Shown here piece after piece: positions 12,401 through 20,772 of a stretch of DNA of 64,000 nucleotides (positions are counted from its first letter, which is position 1; each line of letters opens with the position of its first letter). The notes beneath the pieces are model-generated. The model was not told where the DNA came from. It did not search any database and saw only the letters and a program-made list of their open reading frames with translations. Position numbers and translations under genes: made by a program. Source of the stretch: Patiria miniata (taxonomy: Eukaryota > Echinodermata > Asteroidea > Valvatida > Asterinidae); assembly GCF_015706575.1 (NCBI RefSeq), contig NW_024037055.1, forward strand, positions 14,298,262 to 14,362,261, in the 5' to 3' direction.

Positions 12401-15400
12401 ACACTCTACATAAAAAAACTAGAATAAAGCGCCCTCATCAGACAAAAAATACAAAAAATGCTGCACAAAATTCCCATGTATACGTAGTACCCGTTGCATA
12501 GGGTGATGATAGCCTTTAATTACAGAAAAAAGACTTTCTACAGAATTATGTCGTGCGCCAAACAGTTAAAACAGTCTACAGGCATCTACCATGTACAGAA
12601 AAAGTCTACATGCATCTACACTGTATAGAAAAAGTCTACACACATCTACACTGTACAGAAAAAGTCTACAGGCATCTACACTGTACAGAAAAAGTCTACA
12701 CACATCTACACTGTACAGAAAAAAGTCTACACACATCTACACTGTACAAAAAAGTCTACACACATCTACACTGTACATAAAAAGTCTACACGCATCTACA
12801 CAGTACAAAAAAAGTCTACACACATCTACACTGTACAGAAAAAGTCTACACACATCTACACTGTACAGAAAAAGTCTACACACATCTACACTGTACAGAA
12901 AAAGTCTACATACATCTACACTGTACAGAAAAAGTCTACAGACACTGTACGGAAAAAGTCTACATGCATCTACACTGCACAAAAAAGGTCTACACGTATC
13001 TACCCATGCGTGTTGTTTCTACAGGGTATGTAGACCTTTTTTGTACAGGGTAGATGCGTGTAGACTTTTTTGGTGCGCAGTTCGGATGCATCTAGATTTT
13101 GTTTCTACAGGGTAGAGATATGTGTAGACCTCTTTTGATCAGTGTAGATTAATGATGTGCAAACTCGACCCGAAACCGAAACCGACCTCGGGGCGGTTTA
13201 GCCATCTTTTGAAAAAACCCCGAAATAAACCGAAATAAACCGAAACAGTTGAGAAATTCAGGTGATCCAACATTATTGACAGTCACTGTGACCGCAGCCC
13301 TAGTGTGGTGTGGCCACCAGGCGCACTATCAAGTTCCCACGGTATTAATTTCTCCAGTCAGATGGGACTGACAGTGAAATAGATACACTGTAACAGTTTT
13401 CATGATACCGCGTGATGATACCATATGCGTTTGTTCAATAAGCGGAGTTACTCTCGATCAACTCACTGAGTATGACAGAGAGAGAGACGATGGTTTTGCA
13501 AAAGAATTCATGCCATGTGGGTAAGGGCAGGCACCAAAAAAGTGATCACTTTGTCCAAGCAAGGTATTCAGGGTTTTTTTCGGGTCGGTTCGGGTCGGTT
13601 TTACCTTCCTTTTTGTCGGGTCGGGTCGGGTTGGTTTTTAGGGAGTTATGCTCGGTTTCGGTTCGGATTCAGTTTATATCTCTAATGTTTCGAGTCGGTT
13701 TGGCCTGGTCAACCCGACCCGATGCACATCATTAGTGTAGATGCCTGTAGACTTTTTTTTGTACAGTGTAGATGTGTGTAGACTTTTTTTTGAACAGTGT
13801 AGATGCATGTAGACTTTTTCTGTACAGTGTAGATGTGTGTAGACTTTTTCTGTACAGTGTAGATGCATGTAGTAGACTTTTTCTGTACAGTGTAGATGTG
13901 TGTAGACTTTTTCTGTACAGGGTAGATGTGTGTAGACTTTTTCTGTACAGTGTAGATGCGTGTAGACTTTTTCTGTACAGTGTAGATGTGTGTAGACTTT
14001 TTTCTGTACAGTGTAGATGTGTGTAGACTTTTTCTATACAGTGTAGATGTGTGTAGACTTTTTCTGTACAGTGTAGATGTGTGTAGACTTTTTCTATACA
14101 GTGTAGATGCATGTAGACTTTTTCTGTACAGTGTAGATGTGTGTAGACTTTTTCTATACAGTGTAGATGCATGTAGACTTTTTCTGTACAGTGTAGATGT
14201 GTGTAGACTTTTTCTGTACTGTGTAGATGCGTGTAGACTTTTTCTGTACTGTGTAGATGTGTGTAGACTTTTTCTGTACAGGGTAGATGCATGTAGACTT
14301 TTTCTGTACAGTGTCTGTAGACTTTTTCTGTACAGTGTAGATGCCTGTAGACTTTTTTTGTACAGTGTAGATGTATGTAGACTTTTTCTGTACAGTGTAG
14401 ATGCCTGTAGACTTTTTTTGTACAGTGTAGATGTATGTAGACTTTTTCTGTACTGTGTAGATGCGTGTAGACTTTTTCTGTACAGTGTAGATGCGTGTAG
14501 ACTTTTTCTGTACAGTGTCTGTAGACTTTTTTTGTACAGTGTAGAAGTGTGTAGACTTTTTTCTGTACAGTGTAGATGTATGTAGACTTTTTCTGTACAG
14601 TGTAGATGTGTGTAGACTTTTTCTATACAGTGTAGATGTGTGTAGACTTTTTCTGTACAGTGTCTGTAGACTTTTTTTGTACAGTGTAGATGTATGTAGA
14701 CTTTTTCTGTACAGTGTAGATGTGTGTAGACTTTTTCTATACAGTGTAGATGCGTGTAGACTTTTTCTGTACAGTGTCTGTAGACTTTTTTGTACAGTGT
14801 AGAAGTGTGTAGACTTTTTTCTGTACAGTGTAGATGTATGTAGACTTTTTCTGTACAGTGTAGATGTATGTAGACTTTTTTCTGTACAGTGTAGATGCGT
14901 GTAGACTTTTTCTGTACAGTGTAGATGTGTGTAGACTTTTTCTGTACTGTGTAGATGCGTGTAGACTTTTTCTGTACAGTGTAGATGCCTGTAGACTTTT
15001 TTTGTACAGTGTAGATGTATGTAGACTTTTTCTGTACTGTGTAGATGCGTGTAGACTTTTTCTGTACAGTGTAGATGCGTGTAGACTTTTTCTGTACAGT
15101 GTAGATGCGTTTAGACTTTTTCTATACAGTGTAGATGTGTGTAGAATTTTTCTGTACAGTGTAGATGTGTGTAGACTTTTTCTGTACAGTGTAGATGTGT
15201 GTAGACTTTTTCTGTACAGTGTAGAAGTGTGTAGACTTTTTCTGTACAGGGTAGATGCATGTAGACTTTTTCTGTACAGTGTAGATGCCTGTAGACTTTT
15301 TTCTGTACAGGGTAGAAGCATGTAGACTTTTTATGTACAGGGTAGATGCATGTAGACTTTTTATGTACAGGGTAGATGCCTGTAGACTTTTTTCTGTACA

Positions 15401-17822
15401 GGGTAGAAGCATGTAGACTTTTTATGTACAGGGTAGATGCCTGTAGACTTTTTTTCTGTACAGGGTAGATGTCTGTAGAATTTTTCTGTACAGGGTAGAT
15501 GCCTGTATACTTTTTGAATGGCGCAGGACATAATTATGTAGATGTACCGGTACATGTAGTCTTTTTTTCTGGAATTATAGGCAACGGGTACTACGTACAT
15601 GTAGACATGGGTATTTTGTGCAGCATAGTTTTTTTTGTCTGATGAGAGCGCTTTATTCTAGTTTTTATGTAGAGTGTATGTAGCTACACACGTACCAGTC
15701 CAATTTTTTTGGTCCCATATGTTGCATGGTATAAAATATTGGTACAGATCAAAAATTACATTTTTATCAGTTTTTGGTTTTAAAATTCAAGTGAATTACT
15801 GTTATTGCTAGTGTTTGTACCCATATTTGCTCATAAATATGGCCAATTAACTTATAAAGATTAATTTCTTCCGATTGATTTCAGGCTTACACCCCCAACC
15901 AGCCGACCTACATCCATCCCCCAGCATCCAATCTGACTGTAGTCCAGCCCACCAGGACAGTCTATGTAGCCGACCCAGGGGTAAGGCATTCTGGAATTCC
16001 TGCGCACAAACCATGGGTCAAGAGAGGATGGCTAGTTTCCGTTATAATGATGTGCAAACCCGACCCGAAACCTAAACCGACCCGACCCGAAACCGACTTC
16101 GGGTCCGGTCGTGTCGGTTTGTCCATCTTTTCAGTGGGGTGGGGTCAGTTTCGGTTTTGCATTTACATTTTCAGGTTGAGTCTGGTCAGTTTAGCCATCT
16201 TTTGAAAAAAACACACAAATAAACCGAAATAAACCCCCAAAAAACCAAAAAACGAAACAGTTGAGATATTCAGGTGATACAATATTATTGACAGTCACTG
16301 TGACCGCAGCCCATTGTGTGGTGTGGCCAACGTACGTACTATCAAGTTCCCACGGTATTAATTTCTCCAGTCGGATCGGGACTGACAGTGAAATAGATGG
16401 ATTGTAACAGTTTTCATGATATCGTGTGGTGATACCTTGCAGAGTTACTCTCGATCAACCCAACAGAGTAAGAGAGAGATGATGGTTTTGCACAAAAATT
16501 CATGCCACGTGGATAAGGGCAGGCACAAAAAGTGATCAATTAGTTGGTCGTGATAGCGCCCTCTCGCGGTGGCGGGTTATCGCGACGGCGAGTTATCACG
16601 TATCATACCATAACAACCTCTAGCCCCTAGACTATGGGAACACAAGTTGATATTGCGAACAAGTTTCAAATTTTTGGAAAAAGAAGGGACAGTGTTTGAA
16701 GTAGTAACAGAAAACTTTGTAAAATTTAATAAGTAATATATATTTGCTTTTGCTGTAAATTTCAGAAATTGATAGATTTGGGGGTTGGTATTTTCTTGCA
16801 AATATTGTTACACGGACCAATTTAAAGGTTTTGCGGCCATAGATGCTGGAAAAATTAAACGAAGCAAAAAAAAATGCTGTTCTTGTTAGTCTGGTTCCCT
16901 GACCCCACTTCAGCAATTTAAAGATGTTGGGGGATTGTGGGGTCAGGGAACTAGACTAACTGGCTTGCACTCATTCACGGATGTGCGACAAATTGCAAAC
17001 ACAATGTGGACTAACTACATTTGGTAAACTGTTGGGGCAGTATTTAAAAAAAATAACTTTTTTCCAACAATGGTCGGCCAACCATCATTAGAAAAAAAGA
17101 AGACTTTTTTATAGAAAAAGTCCACTTCACTTGAAAATGACAGCACACCAGGTGCCCTGATTTCACAGGATGCGTGACACTTTCATTCACTTTACAGTCC
17201 AGTAAGGCATTTCATAATAATTTGGTAGTCCTGTTTTTTTTAAGTTTGCAAATGTTTTATATTACCTTTAACCCTAATGTGCCCGAATCCATCAAAATCC
17301 ACACCCCTGTTTCGGGGGATTTCGGCGGATTCAGGATACTTCCATATTGAAAAAAGTTGGGGGATTTTGATGGATTCAGGACATGAAGCCTAGCAGTACT
17401 GCAGGATTTTGATGGATTCAGGATACTTCCATATTGAGCAGTTGGGGGACTTTGATGGATTCAGGATCTCACCAAATTTACTCCCGGCTAACTGGTGGAT
17501 TCTGATGGACTCACTGGCCACCAAATCTTTTTTTGCATGGCAAAATTGATGGATTTTGGCGGATTCAGGACACTTTCTAGTAAATATACCCAAGGGGTTA
17601 GGGTTAGTGATCTGAAATTGTCCATAACGATTTTTTTTTTTCACCCAACAGCCGAGCGTAGGCACTTCGGTCGGTCTAGGACTCCTTGCTGGTGCTGCGT
17701 TCGGCAGTCACCACCATCACCACGGCTATGGTCATCACCACTCCCACGGATTCGGACACCATGGCCATGGGTTTGGTCACCACGGTCACCATGGATTTGG
17801 TCACCACGGCCACCACTGCTAG
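6408..17822 (+). CDS. Pro/Tyr-rich, His-tailed small protein, FAM168-like layout
   Basis: Five coding exons: 6408-6462, 9338-9430, 11255-11433, 15885-15980 and 17652-17822. All have AG/GT borders and their phases join to one 594-nt frame of 197 aa. The ATG lies 8 nt into an exon that starts at 6400, so a 5' UTR intron is likely. Residues 1-65 are Pro/Tyr/Ala-rich (MNPAYPHQQYQQ). Residues 66-95 are five AYSSAP-type repeats. LTVVQP at 126-131 precedes TVYVADPG, then a Gly/Ala hydrophobic stretch (GLGLLAGAAFG, about 149-159), then a 36-residue tail of His/Gly ending in Cys. Vertebrate FAM168 also starts MNP-Y and has a TVVQP...TVY block before a small-residue hydrophobic segment, but has no His tail, so the relation is tentative. 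Function is unknown. The His tail could bind metal. Confidence 0.75.
6627..7120. mobile_element. hAT-type MITE, family D, complete
   Basis: It begins CATAGAGCTATATTAAATTA and ends with the near-perfect reverse complement, giving TIRs of about 34 bp that run into AGAGCGCTAACT. A perfect 8-bp target duplication, GTGCTACA, flanks it at 6619-6626 and 7121-7128. Ends starting CA plus an 8-bp duplication are the hAT signature. At 494 bp with no transposase it is non-autonomous. It sits in intron 1 of the FAM168-like gene. Confidence 0.85.
7734..8016 (+). mobile_element. tRNA-derived SINE, copy 1
   Basis: It matches the reverse complement of 42462-42752 through its body. It has a B-box-like GGGTTTGAACCC near 7780, a shared block TGGGCAAGACACTTAACTAC, and a tail resembling GAGCACTATACATGTAT. 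The A box is degraded compared with the other copy. It ends directly against the element at 8021. Confidence 0.75.
8021..9159. mobile_element. TIR element carrying a six-unit 145-bp satellite
   Basis: The left end reads ATGCCCCGCGGC and the right end, reverse complemented, ATGCCCCGCAAC. Next to the left end is a short hairpin (GCCCC...GGGGC) and a GTGGGT/GTGTGT microsatellite at about 8073-8120. The core, 8123-9003, is six tandem copies of an exactly 145-bp unit (TCAGCG at 8135, 8280, 8425, 8570, 8715 and 8860) containing CGATAACTTGAGAAATACTT and AGGTCAAGGGTCAAGGTCAC. It resembles the tandem-cored non-autonomous elements of marine invertebrates; superfamily is uncertain. Confidence 0.75.
9741..10238. 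mobile_element. Small palindromic element split by a TTAA MITE
   Basis: The outer arms GGAGAATACACGAGAAAGTG (from 9741) and TTGCGAGTGTATTCTCC (ending near 10231) are inverted repeats. Taking out 9793-10200 and one TTAA leaves a roughly 90-bp fold-back. A related sequence with GTGTGGATTCG arms lies at about 10613-10682. Confidence 0.6.
9793..10200. mobile_element. TTAA MITE, family B, copy 1
   Basis: Flanked by TTAA on both sides (9789-9792, 10201-10204). The ends are CCCTAACTCCCTAGGCC and GGCGGTTAGGG. The interior repeats CCTCAATCCTGCAAATTCCT several times in both orientations. TTAA targets with CCC...GGG ends fit a piggyBac-type element. 408 bp and non-coding. It inserted into the palindromic element around it. 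Confidence 0.8.
10613..10682. repeat. Short palindromic repeat
   Basis: GTGTGGATTCGTAATTCCGA and its approximate inverse recur here as a 70-bp fold-back. It uses the same GTGTGGATT arm seen at 9758 and, inverted, at 10205. Confidence 0.5.
10690..11254. other. Intronic sequence, no feature recognised
   Basis: Intron 2 of the FAM168-like gene after the palindromic repeats. Medium GC, with open frames on both strands that match nothing I recognise and carry no splice or repeat logic. Confidence 0.4.
11459..11898. mobile_element. TIR element with AGTGCGTTCGATTACTTCCC ends
   Basis: A 20-bp terminal inverted repeat, AGTGCGTTCGATTACTTCCC, is matched inverted at 11879-11898. Length is about 440 bp, with no transposase. 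A smaller MITE (11601-11720) is nested inside. No convincing target duplication was found. Confidence 0.65.
11601..11720. mobile_element. 120-bp MITE, family G, copy 1 (nested)
   Basis: About 90% identical to 25598-25714 over its length. The ends GGCTGCATCCGAATC and, inverted, GGCCCTGTCCGAAAC form a TIR. It contains CGCGGGGACGCGCTGACAAT. It lies within the element at 11459-11898. Confidence 0.65.
11920..12000. repeat. Fragment related to the 46360-46793 element
   Basis: Contains GTTTGAGTAGCTCACC, GACTCGGGTAAAGGCAGAC and GGTTAGCCATGACAGCC in the same order as the end of the element at 46360-46793, but only one end is present. Confidence 0.55.
12563..13005 (+). repeat. 30-bp tandem array, left arm
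   Basis: About 15 units of AAAGTCTACACACATCTACA followed by CTGTACAGAA, with variation mainly at the fourth dinucleotide (ACACAT, ATGCAT, GGCAT). Long open frames here on both strands are repeat artefacts. Confidence 0.9.
13150..13734. mobile_element. hAT-type MITE, family H, copy 1, nested in the fold-back element
   Basis: It starts TAATGATGTGCAAACTCGAC and ends with the inverse of TAATGATGTGCA. Subterminal CCGAAACCGA-type tandem repeats occur at both ends. GTGTAGAT flanks it on both sides (13142-13149, 13735-13742), consistent with an 8-bp duplication, although GTGTAGAT is also part of the host satellite. 585 bp, non-coding. Confidence 0.75.
13735..15520 (-). repeat. 30-bp tandem array, right arm
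   Basis: About 60 units of the same 30-mer in opposite orientation to the left arm. Unit subtypes (TAGATGTGTG, TAGATGCGTG, TAGATGCCTG, TAGATGCATG, and shortened GTGTCTGTAGAC units) recur in blocks, for example around 14300-14520 and 14560-14800. This points to growth by multi-unit duplication. Confidence 0.9.
16045..16541. mobile_element. hAT-type MITE, family H, copy 2 (one end missing)
   Basis: Begins TAATGATGTGCAAACCCGAC and follows 13150-13550 closely: CGAAACAGTTGAGA, GACAGTCACTGTGACCGCAG, AAGTTCCCACGGTATTAATT. Similarity stops near 16541, before the far TIR. It lies about 60 bp into intron 4 of the FAM168-like gene. Confidence 0.7.
16719..17271 (+). mobile_element. TTAA MITE, family A, diverged copy
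   Basis: Follows the family A order: TTTGCTTTTGCTGT, then the GGTTCCCTGACCCC/GTCAGGGAAC pair, then a decayed palindrome at about 17066-17095, then CAGGTGCCCTGATTTCACAG, then AAGTTTGCAAATGTT, ending at TTTAA. It is much more diverged than copies 1, 3 and 5, so it is older. Confidence 0.65.
17272..17606. mobile_element. Family-B-related TTAA element
   Basis: Begins CCCTAATGTGCCCGAATCCA directly after the TTAA that ends the family A copy and finishes GGGGTTAGGGTTAG. The interior repeats GGATTTTGATGGATTCAGGA. It is related in design, but not closely in sequence, to 9793-10200. It lies just upstream of the last exon of the FAM168-like gene. Confidence 0.55.
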
Positions 17823-18023
17823 GCTGCCCTCATCAGGCCCCCTAGCTCACTTGTCGACCAAAAAAAAAAAAGAATTCTCACCAAGAGTTCCACAGAATAG
17901 GTATGATCTCAAGTGTTGTAGGCGGTTCGCTCTGCAAAGTTTTTCAGCAGAAATGCCGAAATTGTAGTGCCCAGTACATTACCAACTATTAAAGACAGAT
18001 TTTTTTTTCTAAAATCATGTGTT

Positions 18024-18512
18024 ATATTTGATCGTACCAATCCTATTATTCAGATCATGGGCCAGTTTTGTGGCTTATATGGTTATATCATGGTTATATC
18101 TGATCATTATCGCTTGGGTGCTTAGACTTGAATAATGTATGATCAGATGAAACCAGATGGAACTGGATAAGACAGGTCCAAACCATATATTTGATCATAC
18201 CAATCCTATTACTCAGATCATGGGCCAGTTTTGTGGCTTATATGGTTATATCATGGTTATATCTGATCATTATCGCTTGGGTGCTTAGACTTGAATAATG
18301 TATGATCAGATGAAACCAGATGGAACTGGATAAGACAGGTCCAAACCATATATTTGATCATACCAATCCTATTATTCAGATCATGGGCCAGTTTTGTGGC
18401 TTATATGGTTATATCATGGTTATATCTGATCATTATCGCTTGGGTGCTTAGACTTGAATAATGTATGATCAGATGAAACCAGATGGAACTGGATAAGACA
18501 GGTCCAAACCAA
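18024..18512. repeat. Three nearly identical 163-bp tandem repeats
   Basis: GGGCCAGTTTTG recurs at 18059, 18222 and 18385, an exact 163-bp period, with almost no differences between copies. Each unit carries TATGGTTATATCATGGTTAT and ATGATCAGATGAAACCAGAT. A diverged partial unit follows at about 18633-18700. It lies downstream of the FAM168-like stop codon, so it could be in the 3' UTR if the transcript extends that far. Confidence 0.85.
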
Positions 18513-19382
18513 AGTTGGGGCAGGTTTATACTGCCTAGATACTTGAATGTGGCATTTTGTACAAAGTTTTACCTACCGGTAGATCTGTTTCTTAAAAGAG
18601 TATCTTGTTTATAAAGAGTGGCATGACTAAAGTTGTATGATCGGGTTAAGACTAGACCGAACTGGATAGAACCGGTCAAAACCAACATCCAGGCAGGTAT
18701 ATTGGCTCCGTGCGCCAACAAAAGAAGGCGTGTTTTTACCTCTTTTGAGAGCTCCGTGGACGGGACACACAGCTTGCGTGTACTGTACTCTACTGGTTCG
18801 TGCGCGAAGTACGCATGACTTCCTGAATGTGCAAAAGTTGAACCACCGCGTCTTCGCGCAAGCGTCGGGCGTTGTCGGCGCGTGAATACGTTCGAATTCA
18901 ACTGGCGATGGTCTCCAAGACTAATCGCTGCCTCCAATAACTTTGGGTACATTGTAAATATGCAGAGGATGGCTTGGGAACCAGTCTAGGTCTCCCCCAA
19001 CTCTCCTGTTCTGGCCGTTGATGGGTACTTGTGCTCGGAGCCCATACATTCATATTGTCTCATTACATGACATTTTCAATAGTCTTACCCAATCTCTTAT
19101 AGTAATTTTTTTTCAAAGAGTGGCAGGACTCTTGAGTGAAGTGCTATCAACACTAGTGCATAAACGACCGCTTCTGAGACAATTGATAGCTAGATTTTTC
19201 ACACACCTTATGGGGTGAGAGTGTGACACAACAAAAACATGATTTTGTACACACAATTTTAAAAAGGTGGAATGCATGTCAGACGTAGAAATCATGCTTT
19301 AAATCAAAGTTTTATGTAAATGAAGTAACTGTAATAAAACTTTCAAATGGTGTCTATACCTTCGCACTCGCAATATTTGGGA

Positions 19383-20109
19383 TAGCCTTGGTCAGAGCGT
19401 TCGTCATTATTCGTCGGTACGTGGTAAACGATTGGCGGCACATCCTCGTTATGCAGTGCTTTAAAATTAAAGTGAGAACAGCGACCTCATGCGGCCACTA
19501 TTTCATGCAAATCATTTGGATCCAGACGAACGCCTTGGTTCAATCGTCCCTGTGAGGTTTTGGGGGTGGTGCTTTTTATGCTAATAGCCTAAGCTGAACT
19601 TAAAAGTCGTTTTCTTGTTGGTTGGTCGTTGCGTGGAAACTTGCATATGGTTAGCGAGCGGTACTGGCATGTACTGTACATAATAAATACACACACGTTG
19701 TTTGTCCATGTCTCACATTATACACAGCACCAACGCACACAAAATGTGGTTTCTGACACGTCAGCAAAGGGCAAATACCGGGTGGCTGCAAATGATTTGA
19801 TGACGTTGAGATTTACCAAGGTGTGATTGGACACTCCACATATGAGCCCCGCCTACACCTATCTGTATTCGCATATGAGCTCGTGCGCTAGAAATCTAGC
19901 GCAAAATAAAGAAAAACATGAGCTTTTGCAGACAATTGGAGCAAGGTGTTCATCAAAATCCAAATGATTTGCATAAAATAGTGGCTGCATGAGGTCGATG
20001 TTCGCGCTGTTACATGTTTTTAACGCACTGCCTAACGAGGATAGGTATGCTGCCGATCGTTTACCGCGTACGGACGAATAATGATCGATGAACGCCTTGA
20101 CCAAGGCTA
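19383..20109. mobile_element. Non-autonomous Mutator-like element (MULE)
   Basis: It begins TAGCCTTGGTCA and ends with its complement. The TIRs are about 160 bp (19383-19545 and about 19940-20109), sharing ATTATTCGTC, GGTAAACGAT, ACCTCATGC and CAAATCATTTGGAT in inverted order. A perfect 9-bp duplication, TATTTGGGA, flanks it (19374-19382, 20110-20118). Long TIRs with 9-bp duplications are the MULE hallmark. 727 bp with no transposase. Confidence 0.85.
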
Positions 20110-20608
20110 TATTTGGGATTGTTTCTGGCACACGTCCAACTTTGCTACTTACTGTATGTACAGTTTAGGTTTAAAGAGACATGGATTTCTTAGCGTGTGT
20201 CCAAAATCATGACAAGGATTATTGTAGATTTATAGTCAAATCACCTGCAACTCAACTCACGCATTTTAATTTACTTCACTAATCTTTAATTAACAACCTT
20301 AAACTGAAGTCTGATGAGGATGCAAAATAGTTTGGGCAACATCAGCTCCCCTGCAGATCTGTACACTTTCTGATTGGTTACAAGGCTCAGTTGATATGGC
20401 AAGTGTTCAAAATTTCTCCTTTTCTTTATAGAAGCATGTGTGGTATTTATGAAATATTTAACAAATAAATAGGTGAACTAATCTACTGAATATTACACCT
20501 TAAGTTACCATGTGAAATTAGAGAGGACCATAGGACACTTTCTTTGCACCCTATTGTCTACATAACTTCAGCACTTGTGTATTGACCAATCCGGGCATGC
20601 TATCAATT

Positions 20609-20702
20609 CTATCACCGAGGCCCCCTTCAATGGCAAATGCATTGTGCTAGCTATTGTTCAGATAAAATGCACGATGGTTTCTCCATTGAAGGGGGCCTCG
20701 TG
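20609..20702. repeat. Short hairpin with perfect 18-bp arms
   Basis: CGAGGCCCCCTTCAATGG at 20609 and its perfect reverse complement ending at 20702 enclose a loop of about 58 bp. Whether this is a tiny MITE or a transcribed hairpin cannot be told from one copy. Confidence 0.6.
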
Positions 20703-20772
20703 CTTGTACAGTGGTCCCGTGCCTGAATTCATCTACACCCACGTGGCCAGTTTCAATCAGTACTTTATTATA

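Larger units (their letters stand above)
12354..15725. mobile_element. Large fold-back (TU/FB-like) element with satellite arms
   Basis: The outer ends are inverted repeats: GCAACATATGGGACC at 12354 and its complement ending at 15725, then about 200 bp of matching flank (ACTCTACATAAAAA, GAATAAAGCGC, TAGTACCCGTTGC). Inside, both arms are arrays of a 30-bp unit (TAGACTTTTTCTGTACAGTG plus TAGATGTGTG). There are about 15 units in the left arm and about 60 in the right, in opposite orientation. The switch falls near 13005-13020. Long inverted arms made of short tandem repeats define fold-back elements such as sea-urchin TU and Drosophila FB. No transposase is visible. The element fills most of intron 3 of the FAM168-like gene. 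Confidence 0.85.

Noticed and set aside
12591-15412. Long Cys/Leu/Phe/Tyr- or Ser/Thr-rich open frames, up to 199 codons on both strands
   Set aside because: They are translations of the 30-bp satellite: the unit length is a multiple of three and the array happens to lack stops. No splice sites or family similarity support a gene.
12563-15520. CRISPR-like array
   Set aside because: Units are contiguous 30-mers without unique spacers, lie in an intron of a eukaryotic gene and are inverted about a centre. This is a fold-back transposon.
17268-17280. Telomere-like TTAACCCTAA sequences (also at 9789, 35394 and 40872)
   Set aside because: Each is a single copy at a transposon end with its inverse at the other end, not a tandem telomeric array.
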